Shown here: positions 6,331 through 14,967 of the stretch, in pieces | Layout of the letters: every line of letters begins with the position of its first letter | Position numbering within the stretch: the first letter of the stretch is position 1 | DNA from: Sphingomonas populi | GTDB taxonomy: Bacteria > Pseudomonadota > Alphaproteobacteria > Sphingomonadales > Sphingomonadaceae | NCBI RefSeq assembly: GCF_004208535.1 | Contig: NZ_SGIS01000038.1 | Location: forward strand, 1-50,843 | Direction: 5' to 3' | DNA length: 50,843 nt | Made by a program: the position numbers and the translations under genes | Notes under the pieces: generated by a model | What the model saw: only the letters and a program-made list of their open reading frames with translations | Told to the model about the DNA's origin: nothing | Database searches by the model: none

Positions 6331-9144
6331 TTAGAAGTTGGTGGTCAGTGTGATGCTGTACGTCCTGCCCCAACGCACGATCTGCGGCACCTGATAGCTG
6401 TCGGGGCCGACCGTCCGGTAATAGCTGACATTGTCGAGCAGGTTCGTGGCGGCGAGAACAAAGCGAATGTCGTGCGGCAGCGTGTAGCCGATCGTTGCAT
6501 CGACACTGCTGGTTGCGCGCTGCGTGTCGTTCAGTTGCTTGCCGCCATAGGCGCCGAAGCGGTAGGCTGCGATCAACGGCCCGTTGTAGCGATACGACAC
6601 ATCCGCATAGAGTGGCCCCTTCTCATAAAACAACGCGGCGTTGGCGAGCCGGTTCGGCGTACCCTGCATCTGTTGGGTCACATCGGTCGAACTGTCGTTG
6701 AGATGCGCCCAACTGTGCTGGAGCGTCATGTTCCCCGAAATGCCGAAGCCCGATTCCCAGCCCGGCAAGTCGACAAGCTGATACCGCGCGGCCAATTCGA
6801 CGCCGTACATCCCGGCCGTACCACCGTTCACCGGCTTCGAGATCGAAGCGACCCCGCTCTGTGCGATCTGCTGCGCGCGGAAGCTCGTGCCGCGATCATA
6901 CAGATAGTCGCTCAGCGCCTTGTAGAAGCCGGCTACCGAGGCGCTGAACCCGCGATGCTGATGTTCGATGCTGGCGTCGAAGTTCCACGACTTGACCGCC
7001 TTAAGGTCAGGGTTGCCCTCCGTCACGCTGATGGAGCCGTCCGAGTTGATGGACGTCTGGCTGCCGCCGGCCAATTGGAAGAAGGCCGGGCGGGTATAGC
7101 TGCGCCAGATCGCGGCCCGCACCACGCTTTCGCCATCGGGGCGATAGTTCGCATGGAGGCTGGGCAACAGGATGTTGTATTCGGTCTTGCTCGACTGGAA
7201 GCCCTCGGACAAAGCGGGGCTGGTGGCTCCGCTTCCGCTCACCGAGTTCCAGAAAACATCGTCGATCGCGGTATGTTCGAAGCGCAGGCCGGGCTGCACT
7301 TCCACACCACTGAATTCGAGCTTTGCCAGCGCATAGCTCGAGAACACATTCTCATGGCCCGACAGCGTGTTCTTATTGAAGTCGTTCGGCGACAGCGTGG
7401 CCGTGTTGGCAGCGGCATGTGCCGCATCGGTCAGTGCTCCGCCATCGCCACGCAGGAACGTATAGGGGTAATATTGCTGGTCGATCGCAGGGACTTCGTT
7501 CCGCGAGAACGGGCTGCTCGTCCAGGACTGGCCGGCCGGGAGGAAGTTGAGGTTGCTATAGTCTCGCGAGTAGCTGTTGCGCGCGCTGCGGACGAATTTG
7601 ACACCGGCGGTCACCGATTCAAGCCACGAGCCGATTGTGTAGGTGGCGTCGAAACGTCCGCCGACCTTCGATGCGGTGCTGCGCGAGTTCGTGAACTCGC
7701 CGCTATCCTGCTCAACGCCATACAGGGCGTTATTGTTGAAGCGGGCGAGCTGTGCCGCGCTCAAGAGCGGCAACGGATAGCCATTGCGGTAGCTGACGGC
7801 GAACGGGCCGTTCAACTGATTGCCGGCAAAGGTCTGGTACGTGATTTCCGCGTGATCCGGCGCCGCGCTCTTGCCCCAGCTCCAGAACCCGCTGTAGCCG
7901 AGCGTCAGCCGACCTGCATCCGTGGTGCCGCCGACGACTGCGGAGGCGAGGGTGGATTCGGAGGGGGCCGTTTCGAACCAGGCGTGATATTCGCCGTCGC
8001 TCTCCGCATTCTGGTACAGCCCGTCCGGGCGAACCACCGCTGCGGAATAGCCGTCCGCCTGAATGCTCTTCTGATAGACGTTCTGCTCAATGTTCGAGAC
8101 GGCAAAGGTGCCGCGCGCGTACAGCTTGGTCGCGCCGAGGTGCCAATCCAACCCCAAGGCACCGCCGTAACTCACCTGATTGCCTTCGGTGAACTGCGCA
8201 TTGGTGCTGGTCAGCAGAAGGTTGTCCTTCTTGGCAAAGCCATCTGGATTGCTGCCTTGCTCACCCTGGGAGACCGCGAACTCCCATTGACCGGCCTGAA
8301 AATCGACCATCGTCGAGGCGAAGTTGCGCTTGCCGAAATAGCCGGTAGCATAGACGCCGAACTGATCATCGTCGCCGAACTTATGCGAGACTTCGGCCTG
8401 CGCCATGACGTTGCCGGCGGGCGTGCCATAATCGAGCGCATACTGGCTCAACCCGCCGCGCAGATACACGCCGACATGGGTTTTCTTGTCGAAGTCATAG
8501 GCGGACGGCGTGCGGAAATCGATGGTTCCGCCGATCGCATCGCCGTCCATGTCGGCGGTCGACGTTTTGCTGACGACCACGGCGGCAAGCCCGACCGGTG
8601 GCAGCAAGTCGAGCTGGATCTGGCGCGAATAAGGCATGCCCTGCGCCGCATTCGCACCGTTGACGAGGTTGACGTTATAGGAGCCGCTCAGGCCCCGGAG
8701 ATAGACAAAGCTCGCACCCCCACGCGCGGCACCATCGAGACCACCGTGGTTGCCCGATGACGGCGACCCGAAGAAATCGGTTGGCGCCACGGAAATTCCG
8801 GGCAGCCGCGCGAGTGCATCGACGACGCTAACCGTCGGCTGACGTTGCAGGTCGGCGCTCGACAGGACGCTGGTCGTACCCGTCGATTCGATCTCGGCCT
8901 TTTTCGACGCGCGACCCGTGACGATGATGTCCTCACCCTGGCGGGTCTTGGTGACGTCTGATTGTTCGACGGTCACGGTTTGCGCGGGAGCCTGGGCCTG
9001 CGGCGCCGCGTCCTCCGTGGCATAGGCCGTCGAGGGCAGAATCATCGCCCCGATCGCGATGGCGGAACACGCAGTCCCATTCAAAAGACCCGTCGTAGGA
9101 ACATATGCGCGCGCAGCCGCGCGCGCCCAATCGATCGCGTTCAT
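6331..9144 (-). CDS. TonB-dependent outer-membrane receptor
   Basis: A 937-residue receptor for active uptake across the outer membrane. An N-terminal signal (AIAIGAMILPSTAYA) is followed by a short linker, the TonB-box-like EDIIVTGR, a plug domain (about 80-215; VSVVDALARLPGISV, VYLRGLSG, GGTIDFRTPS) and a 22-strand-type barrel ending in the C-terminal aromatic NF (YSITLTTNF). The plug form and size fit the TonB-dependent receptor group often linked with carbohydrate or oligomer uptake. Neighbours are a POT-type transporter upstream and a DeoR regulator downstream. A perfect palindrome lies about 105 bp before the start. The substrate is not evident. Confidence 0.93.
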   Translation of the reverse strand: MNAIDWARAAARAYVPTTGLLNGTACSAIAIGAMILPSTAYATEDAAPQAQAPAQTVTVEQSDVTKTRQGEDIIVTGRASKKAEIESTGTTSVLSSADLQRQPTVSVVDALARLPGISVAPTDFFGSPSSGNHGGLDGAARGGASFVYLRGLSGSYNVNLVNGANAAQGMPYSRQIQLDLLPPVGLAAVVVSKTSTADMDGDAIGGTIDFRTPSAYDFDKKTHVGVYLRGGLSQYALDYGTPAGNVMAQAEVSHKFGDDDQFGVYATGYFGKRNFASTMVDFQAGQWEFAVSQGEQGSNPDGFAKKDNLLLTSTNAQFTEGNQVSYGGALGLDWHLGATKLYARGTFAVSNIEQNVYQKSIQADGYSAAVVRPDGLYQNAESDGEYHAWFETAPSESTLASAVVGGTTDAGRLTLGYSGFWSWGKSAAPDHAEITYQTFAGNQLNGPFAVSYRNGYPLPLLSAAQLARFNNNALYGVEQDSGEFTNSRSTASKVGGRFDATYTIGSWLESVTAGVKFVRSARNSYSRDYSNLNFLPAGQSWTSSPFSRNEVPAIDQQYYPYTFLRGDGGALTDAAHAAANTATLSPNDFNKNTLSGHENVFSSYALAKLEFSGVEVQPGLRFEHTAIDDVFWNSVSGSGATSPALSEGFQSSKTEYNILLPSLHANYRPDGESVVRAAIWRSYTRPAFFQLAGGSQTSINSDGSISVTEGNPDLKAVKSWNFDASIEHQHRGFSASVAGFYKALSDYLYDRGTSFRAQQIAQSGVASISKPVNGGTAGMYGVELAARYQLVDLPGWESGFGISGNMTLQHSWAHLNDSSTDVTQQMQGTPNRLANAALFYEKGPLYADVSYRYNGPLIAAYRFGAYGGKQLNDTQRATSSVDATIGYTLPHDIRFVLAATNLLDNVSYYRTVGPDSYQVPQIVRWGRTYSITLTTNF

Positions 9145-9528
9145 AAAACCCCTTAAATTTTGTGTTGCTGGCTGAACCCTGCTGGCGCGTCGATAGGAGC
9201 GTCATGTGAACTATCTGCGACAAAATGCATCATAATTAGGAGTGATCTGACCATATGTCCGGCATATGGTCGCAATACCCACAGTATTCTGTTGAATTTT
9301 TGAATCCGCCGATTGCTGGCCGCATTTTTGAACGCTACGGCGAAAGCCATGCAGGTCCGTCTCAATCCGAGGAAATCAGCGGGGCGCTGCGCAATCGTCG
9401 TCGGTGCTACGAACCGTGCGGCGCGCGGACCGACAGGGACGCCATCAGGTGGCGGGAATTCGGGTCGGCGAGCGGAATCCACCGGGCGATCGACGGTCCC
9501 GGCGCTCATCGTCAAGGGGGCGATCAGC
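9145..9528. other. 384-bp non-coding gap with regulatory palindrome
   Basis: Between the POT transporter stop and the TBDR start there is no convincing gene. The half nearer the TBDR is AT-richer and contains the palindrome at 9249-9271, suggesting that the TBDR has its own promoter here. Confidence 0.6.
9249..9271. promoter_or_regulatory. Operator-like perfect palindrome upstream of the TBDR
   Basis: GACCATATG (9249-9257) and CATATGGTC (9263-9271) are exact inverted arms with the 5-nt spacer TCCGG. The site is about 105 bp upstream of the TBDR start. A 9-bp perfect dyad of this kind fits a dimeric repressor; the DeoR protein 3 kb away is one candidate. Confidence 0.55.
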
Positions 9529-10830
9529 CTATATCGGGCGATCAGCATTGCGCCTCAGGGAGCGGCGCGTCGGAATGGCGACACCTGCCGCCAGACTCGC
9601 GACGCCGGCATGACACAGCCAGAAGAGCGGCGTTGGCATGCGATCGTACAGCGCCCCCAGGACACCAACCACCAGGTTGGCGAAAAAACCGTGCAGGTAG
9701 AAGATTCCTATCAATGCCCCTTCCATGCGGCGTGGCGTCGCGCTGGTGACAATCGCCACGGCGGCGGGCCAGAGCAGCGCGATGCCGAAATCGAGAAACG
9801 CAAGGACGGTGAGCGGCGCGGTGATGGAATGCAGCCCGACCATGCTGAAAAGCGACAGCATGGCATAGCCGAGGACGATCGCGCCACAGCCCAACACCAG
9901 ACGATCACCCTGCCGCAACCGCGCCAGTCGACCGACGCGGATCGTGGCGATCACCATCAAAATGGTAAGCAGGCCGTCCGCCGTCAGAAACCATGCCGGC
10001 GGGATGGCGAATCCGCCGATGTCGAGCCGGATCGTGCGTTCGATCCAGACCAGAAACAGATTCCACACCTGTTCATAGGCGCTAAAGCCCAGCACCGTAA
10101 CGATGATCGCACCGACGGCCGCGCCGATCGACCCTTGCGGAAAGTGATCGGGGTCGGGCGCAGGTTGAGAGGGCGCGACAGGGGCGATCGTCGGCATTCC
10201 GACGAACACCGCGAGTCCTGCCAGCATCGCCACGCCTGCCCCGGCAAACCCGTAGGCCCAGCCGAATTGCTGCGCCAACCAGCCGCAGACCAGCGGACCG
10301 AGCATCGTCCCGACATTGATGCAGGCAAGATAGCGCGCAAAGACGGTGCCCCGGCGGGGATCCGTTGCTGGAAACAGGTCACTGACCTGCGCGGCCAGAT
10401 TCGCCTTGAGCAATCCCGTACCGGCGATCAACAGCGCCAAGGCTGGCAGCAGCAACGCCGGAACGGTCAGGCAGGCGTGGCCTGCCGCGATGGCGACGGC
10501 TCCGGCAAGAACGGCATCGCGCCGCCCGATCACGCGATCGCCGATCAGGCCGCCAAAGGGCAAAGCGAGATAGGCCAATGCCGCGTACAGTCCAAAGACC
10601 TGCGACGCAAAAGCCAGCGGCGTCATCAGGCCCCAAATGCCCTCCAACCCGTGCCGCAGCGCCGCCAGCCCCCACGGCACCGCCTTGTTCGGCGCCAGGA
10701 CTTCATTGATCAAATACAGGGTCAGCAGCGCCTTCATCCCGTGCAGGGAAAAGCGCTCCCACAATTCCATCCCCGCAAGCCGGAAGAACAGGCGATCCGT
10801 ACGATCGGGACGAGCGGCGAAATGTGTCAC
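9529..10830 (-). CDS. POT-family (proton-coupled oligopeptide) transporter
   Basis: A ~433-residue inner-membrane transporter of the major facilitator type, with about 12 hydrophobic helices. The N-terminal AGMELWERFSLHGMKALLTLYL corresponds to the ExxERF motif of POT/PTR carriers, and the loop PFGGLIGDRVIGRR to the family's second motif (G-x-x-x-x-D-x-x-x-G). These symport di- and tripeptides or related solutes with protons. The frame extends to GTG 10881, but GTG 10830 gives the usual ~12 residues before LFFRLAG and leaves room for the divergent promoter, so it was chosen; this is not certain. The C-terminus (MPTPLFWLCHAG, then a final helix) looks complete but short for the family. Confidence 0.85.
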   Translation of the reverse strand: MTHFAARPDRTDRLFFRLAGMELWERFSLHGMKALLTLYLINEVLAPNKAVPWGLAALRHGLEGIWGLMTPLAFASQVFGLYAALAYLALPFGGLIGDRVIGRRDAVLAGAVAIAAGHACLTVPALLLPALALLIAGTGLLKANLAAQVSDLFPATDPRRGTVFARYLACINVGTMLGPLVCGWLAQQFGWAYGFAGAGVAMLAGLAVFVGMPTIAPVAPSQPAPDPDHFPQGSIGAAVGAIIVTVLGFSAYEQVWNLFLVWIERTIRLDIGGFAIPPAWFLTADGLLTILMVIATIRVGRLARLRQGDRLVLGCGAIVLGYAMLSLFSMVGLHSITAPLTVLAFLDFGIALLWPAAVAIVTSATPRRMEGALIGIFYLHGFFANLVVGVLGALYDRMPTPLFWLCHAGVASLAAGVAIPTRRSLRRNADRPI

Positions 10831-10901
10831 CGCCGCCCCGTATCCAGCCTTGGTTACGATCCGGCGACACGGACATTCCACCAGTATCGAAAGGTTTTGA
10901 T

Positions 10902-11759
10902 ATGCGCATGGCGTGGTTGACGGCGCTTACGTTCGGCTTGATCTCGCTTCTGGCACCGCCGCCTGCCCAAGGCCAGACGCTGCGGGTGATGACGTTCAAC
11001 GTCCGCTATCCGAACCCCGATGACGGCGCGAACATTTGGGCCAATCGGCGGAACGTGTTCGTGCAGACGGTCCGAAAGGCGGATCCCGACCTGATCGGCA
11101 CGCAGGAGCTGTTCCAGTCGCAAGGCGACGATGTCGTCCGGGCGCTGCCACGCTATCGCTGGTTCGGTCGGGATCGCTTCGGTGGCCACGCCAACGAGCA
11201 TATGGGGATTTTCTACCGGACCGATCGTCTGCGCCTGATCCGTCATGGCGACTTCTGGTTGTCCGAGACGCCAGACACAATCGGCAGCCTGGGCTGGGGC
11301 GCGACACTTCCACGGATGGTCAATTGGGGCGTGTTCGAGACCCGCGGCAAGGTACGGCTTCGGTTCCTGATGGTCGATACGCATTTCGCCAACCGCGACG
11401 ACGAAGACGAACCGGCACGGCGCCATTCTGCCGATCTGATCGCTAAGCGCCTGCCAACGCTCGCAGGCAACCTGCCGATCGTCCTGACAGCGGATATGAA
11501 CGCCACGCCCGATAGCGAACCCCATAAGCGGCTTTCCGCCGTCCTCGCCGATGTCTGGCAAACTGCGCCGTCGAGAGCGGGACCGGGCGGCACGTTCCAT
11601 GATTTCACGGGCAAGCCGCGGGCGATGATCGACTATATCATGGTCAGGGGCTTCAAGCCTATTGTTGCAGAGGTTCTTACGACGCATCAGGGGGATCGCT
11701 ACCCGTCGGATCACTTTCCGATCATTGCAGACCTTGTTCGGGATCGTGCGGTACGCTGA
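10902..11759 (+). CDS. Secreted endonuclease/exonuclease/phosphatase-family hydrolase
   Basis: A 285-residue protein with a Sec signal (ATG 10902; cleavage near AQGQ) and a full EEP fold: VMTFNVRYPNPDD near the start, GTQELFQSQ with the metal-binding Glu, DTHFANRDDEDEPAR, TADMNATPDS with Asp and Asn, and YPSDHFPI with the terminal Asp-His pair. All catalytic positions of the family are present. Such exported proteins hydrolyse phosphodiesters of sugars, lipids or nucleic acids. GAAAGG precedes the start by about 9 nt. It is divergent from the POT transporter. Confidence 0.9.
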   Translation: MRMAWLTALTFGLISLLAPPPAQGQTLRVMTFNVRYPNPDDGANIWANRRNVFVQTVRKADPDLIGTQELFQSQGDDVVRALPRYRWFGRDRFGGHANEHMGIFYRTDRLRLIRHGDFWLSETPDTIGSLGWGATLPRMVNWGVFETRGKVRLRFLMVDTHFANRDDEDEPARRHSADLIAKRLPTLAGNLPIVLTADMNATPDSEPHKRLSAVLADVWQTAPSRAGPGGTFHDFTGKPRAMIDYIMVRGFKPIVAEVLTTHQGDRYPSDHFPIIADLVRDRAVR

Positions 11760-11857
11760 TGCCGACCAATCCGGGTCATTAGATCACTCTCAATGCGATC
11801 CCGACGATACAAACCGCCTTCAGGACGCGGTAGCGACCGTGTGGGGCGGATTGCCGC

Positions 11858-12595
11858 CTATTGAAATGTTGGGGCGGCCCAGCTTGTCACATCGACAAGG
11901 CACGTCGGCACGCCAATCGCCTGTGCGCCGGCGATGTCGGTATCGAGATTGTCGCCGATCATCAGGGCGTCTGCGGGTTCGACCTGCAGCGCGGCGAGCG
12001 CGGCATGGAACAGCAGCGGCGCGGGCTTGCCAATGATGCGATCGGGCGGCCGCCCCGTCATGGCGACAACCGCAGCGGCGAGTGCGCCCGTTTCGGGCGT
12101 GACGCCACATTCGACGGGGTGTGAAACGTCGCCATTGGCGACCCACAACAACGCGCCGTCGCGTACGTGGTTAGCGACGCGCTTGAGCGTCGTGAAGTCG
12201 AAGCCGGTGTCCCGTAGCAGCAGCACGGCCTTCGGCGCGCGATCTTCGAGGTTCAGCCCGAGATCGCGCGCCGCCTGCTTCATGGCGGCGGTGCCGACGA
12301 CATCGAGAGGCGCGTCCCCGAAGGCGAGCCGCGCCTCGCGCAGCAGCGTGTCGCCGGCGAGGTGAACGCAACGCTCTTCGACGCTCAGGCCCTGCGCTTC
12401 GAGCATCGCCGCGTAAGCCGGGCGTGGCAGTGTCGAATTGTTGGAAACGATCGCGAACGCCGGGCCGGCCCGCAACGTGTCCACGACATTCGGCAATACC
12501 CGATTGTCGATCGCCAAGCACCCGTCCCAGTCGCACAGCAAGGCGCGCGCGCGCCCGATCGCCGCGCGCAGGTCTTCCCAACCGGCTGGACTCAA
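11858..12595 (-). CDS. HAD-family sugar/glycerol phosphatase (NagD-like)
   Basis: A 245-residue HAD-superfamily phosphatase. Motif I is CDWDGCL (Asp nucleophile and Asp+2), motif II is AIVSNNST, motif III a Lys in RIIGKPAP, and motif IV GDNLDTDIAGA. This belongs to the NagD/phosphoglycolate-glycerol-phosphatase group with a C2-type cap. No ATG lies before motif I, so I infer a TTG start at 12595, whose TTGA overlaps the TGA stop of the phosphodiesterase gene (12592-12594), giving translational coupling. With the GpdQ-like enzyme it could convert released glycerol-phosphate to glycerol and phosphate. Confidence 0.85.
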   Translation of the reverse strand: MSPAGWEDLRAAIGRARALLCDWDGCLAIDNRVLPNVVDTLRAGPAFAIVSNNSTLPRPAYAAMLEAQGLSVEERCVHLAGDTLLREARLAFGDAPLDVVGTAAMKQAARDLGLNLEDRAPKAVLLLRDTGFDFTTLKRVANHVRDGALLWVANGDVSHPVECGVTPETGALAAAVVAMTGRPPDRIIGKPAPLLFHAALAALQVEPADALMIGDNLDTDIAGAQAIGVPTCLVDVTSWAAPTFQ

Positions 12596-13461
12596 AATAC
12601 GAGGTCTTTCTTCATCATTCGGGAGCGGACCGTGCTGCTGCGCATGCGTTCCAGCATTTCTGCCGAGATGGGGAAAACTTCGCGATAGCGATCGACCAGC
12701 GCGGTGTGCGTGACCATCTGGCCGTTCTTCCATCGATGCAGTTGGAACGCGGGCGGCTCCATCTCGAAGAACGCCTGCGCGCTGGGGTCGGCGGCAAGAT
12801 CGAGGTTCACCTGATGCGCGGTCGAGGGGCAGATAGTGGCGAGCCGCCCGCCGACCACTGCCTGGATCGAGCGATGAACATGCCCGCACAGCACACGCTC
12901 GATATTAGGATAGCGCGACAGTGTCTCGATCAGGCCTTGCGCCCAGCCGGTGCCTTCCGCGTCCATCAGCGTTATGCCGCAATCGAACGGCGGGTGGTGC
13001 AGCGCGACGATGGTCGGACGATCGGGCTGTTCGGCGAGCCGCTCTTCCAGCCAGGCGCGGCGTGCCTCGCAAAACTCGCCCATGTGGTGGTCGTCGCTGG
13101 TAGAGTCGAGCGCGATGATCCGCACCGGCATGTCCTCGACGGTATATTGCACGAACGGCCAGGCATCGGCGAGGTGCGGGTAGTCGAGCGACGCCAGCAT
13201 CGTCTTGCGGTCGTCGTGGTTGCCGATGACTAGGTAGAACGGCAGGTGCAGCCGGGCGAGTTGCCGCTTCAGTTCATCATATTCCGTCACGGTGCCATGA
13301 TCGCACAGGTCGCCGGTGATGACGACGCAGTCGGGCCGGGGATCGAGCCGGTTCAGTCGATCGACGGCTTTGGTCATCATGCCGTTGGTATCGACCTGAT
13401 CCCTATAGGCGCGGCTGTCGCGGGCGACGACATGAGTGTCGGTGATCTGTGCAATCAACAT
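12592..13461 (-). CDS. Metallophosphodiesterase, GpdQ/CpdA-like
   Basis: A 289-residue cytoplasmic calcineurin-like phosphodiesterase. Metal ligands are visible as ITDTH near the start, VVITGDLCDHG, IGNHDD, LHHPPFDCG and CGHVHRS. Length and motif layout match glycerophosphodiesterase GpdQ and cyclic-nucleotide phosphodiesterase CpdA. Next to a phospholipase C and a HAD phosphatase, a role in splitting glycerophosphodiesters is more likely than cAMP turnover, but that is inference. The divergent MFS gene starts about 125 bp away, so the two share a promoter region. Confidence 0.85.
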   Translation of the reverse strand: MLIAQITDTHVVARDSRAYRDQVDTNGMMTKAVDRLNRLDPRPDCVVITGDLCDHGTVTEYDELKRQLARLHLPFYLVIGNHDDRKTMLASLDYPHLADAWPFVQYTVEDMPVRIIALDSTSDDHHMGEFCEARRAWLEERLAEQPDRPTIVALHHPPFDCGITLMDAEGTGWAQGLIETLSRYPNIERVLCGHVHRSIQAVVGGRLATICPSTAHQVNLDLAADPSAQAFFEMEPPAFQLHRWKNGQMVTHTALVDRYREVFPISAEMLERMRSSTVRSRMMKKDLVF

Positions 13462-13586
13462 GGCGATTCCCCTTGTCGACGCCTCTCAATCACGTCCTGT
13501 ACATGTGTTCAAGTCGTTCATGAAACTGTCACTGAAAAAGTTCAGGGCAGGTGCGGTCAGTCCTGACACGTCCAGCGAGTCGCCGC

Positions 13587-14957
13587 ATGTCCACAACGCA
13601 AATTGGAACGAAACGGCTCTCCCTGTTTGGGTTCGCGATCTTCTCGCTTCCTGTACTGGTGTTTCAAGCGATCGAACTTCCCTGGCGGGTGTACCTGCCG
13701 TCCTTCTTTTCCGAGACGCTCGGCTTGTCGCTTGCCACGGTCGGCACGCTGCTGATGATGATTCGGCTGTTTGACATGGCCCTCGACCCCGCCGTGGGGT
13801 GGGCGAGTGATCGCTTCCCGACGCGTTTCGGCCTGCGGCGACCGTGGATGGTGGCGAGCGTACCGTTCATCGTGATCGGCACCTGGCAGGTGTTCTTTGC
13901 GCAGGCGGGGGTGAGCGTCGCGACGCTCGCCGCATGGTGCGTCGCTATGCACTTCGGCTACACGTTGCTGGTGACCCCACACGGCGGCTGGGGCCTCGAA
14001 ATCTCCAGCGACTATCACGAGCGCACCCGGATCATGGCCGCGAAAATGTGGTTCGCGGCGGCGGGAATGCCGTTCATCATCCTGCTGCCCTCGATCCTGG
14101 AGCGCGGCTTCCATGTCGGTCGTGCCGGGCAAGTCGCGGCGATGGGCGTGCTGCTGATCGTACTGACGCCGCTGTCGGTACTGCTCGTGCTACGCTTCAT
14201 ACGCGAACCGGCGATCGACCCGTCGATTGCTGCCCGCACCCAAAATCCGTTCCGCCAGTTCGCGGCGATCCTGCAGGATCGTGCGCTGGTGACGATCCTC
14301 GCGCTGTACGCGCTGGTCGGTCTCGCCGATGCCTCGTCGGCGGGCACCTTCCTGTTCTTCGTCGAGCAGACGCTGGCGCTGAAAGGCTGGGCGAGCACGC
14401 TGATGCTGATCCAGGCGGTCGTCGCGCTCGGTGCGATTCCAGCCTGGGCGGCGATCAGTCGCGCTGTCGGCAAGCGCCGCGCCCTGATGGGGGTGTTCGC
14501 GTGGCAGGCGCTGTCGGCGCCGCTCGCGCTGCTGCTGCCGGTAGGCGGACTGGTGCCACTCGCCGCGTTCCTGCTGGTGCGCAACGCGAGCTGGGGAGCG
14601 GACTATATGCTGTTGCGGGCAATGGTCGCCGATGTGTCGGGGCGCGATGCCGGTGCCGGGCTGCGGCGATCGGGCAGCTATTACGCTTTGTTCAATGTGA
14701 CGCTGAAGCTCGCCGCCGGGCTTGGTGTCGGTGTGGCGTTGTGGGTGCTGTCGCGCGCGGGCTTCGTGCCGGGGACGACGGCGACTTCCGACGCGCTGTG
14801 GACGGTACGGCTGACCTATGCGCTGCCGAGCTTTCTGGCCGGGCTGACCGGCCTCGTCATCCTGACCCGGGGCAGCGCCGAGGCGCCCGCCCACCCCGCG
14901 ATCGCGGCCGCGCAAAGTTCGCAAGTCGCCTTGGCGAAAGGTGAAGCGACGGTTTAA
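13587..14957 (+). CDS. MFS transporter, GPH/MFS_2 type
   Basis: A 456-residue inner-membrane carrier with about 12 helices. Hallmarks of the glycoside-pentoside-hexuronide:cation symporter group are RLFDMALDPAVGWASDR in the helix 2-3 loop and RRPWMVAS. The same family includes animal MFSD2A, which moves lysophosphatidylcholine. ATG 13587 was preferred to an upstream GTG (13551) because it gives the usual short N-terminus. It is divergent from the phosphodiesterase and followed closely by the tandem TetR gene (10 bp), so those two are likely one transcript. The probable cargo is a small product of lipid headgroup hydrolysis; this is inferred from neighbours only. Confidence 0.85.
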   Translation: MSTTQIGTKRLSLFGFAIFSLPVLVFQAIELPWRVYLPSFFSETLGLSLATVGTLLMMIRLFDMALDPAVGWASDRFPTRFGLRRPWMVASVPFIVIGTWQVFFAQAGVSVATLAAWCVAMHFGYTLLVTPHGGWGLEISSDYHERTRIMAAKMWFAAAGMPFIILLPSILERGFHVGRAGQVAAMGVLLIVLTPLSVLLVLRFIREPAIDPSIAARTQNPFRQFAAILQDRALVTILALYALVGLADASSAGTFLFFVEQTLALKGWASTLMLIQAVVALGAIPAWAAISRAVGKRRALMGVFAWQALSAPLALLLPVGGLVPLAAFLLVRNASWGADYMLLRAMVADVSGRDAGAGLRRSGSYYALFNVTLKLAAGLGVGVALWVLSRAGFVPGTTATSDALWTVRLTYALPSFLAGLTGLVILTRGSAEAPAHPAIAAAQSSQVALAKGEATV

Positions 14958-14967
14958 CAGCGTGGCC

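Noticed and set aside
6472..8760. 762-codon plus-strand open frame opposite the first receptor gene
   Set aside because: It is the mirror of a GC-rich coding strand. The minus strand encodes an unmistakable TonB-dependent receptor with signal and C-terminal Phe.
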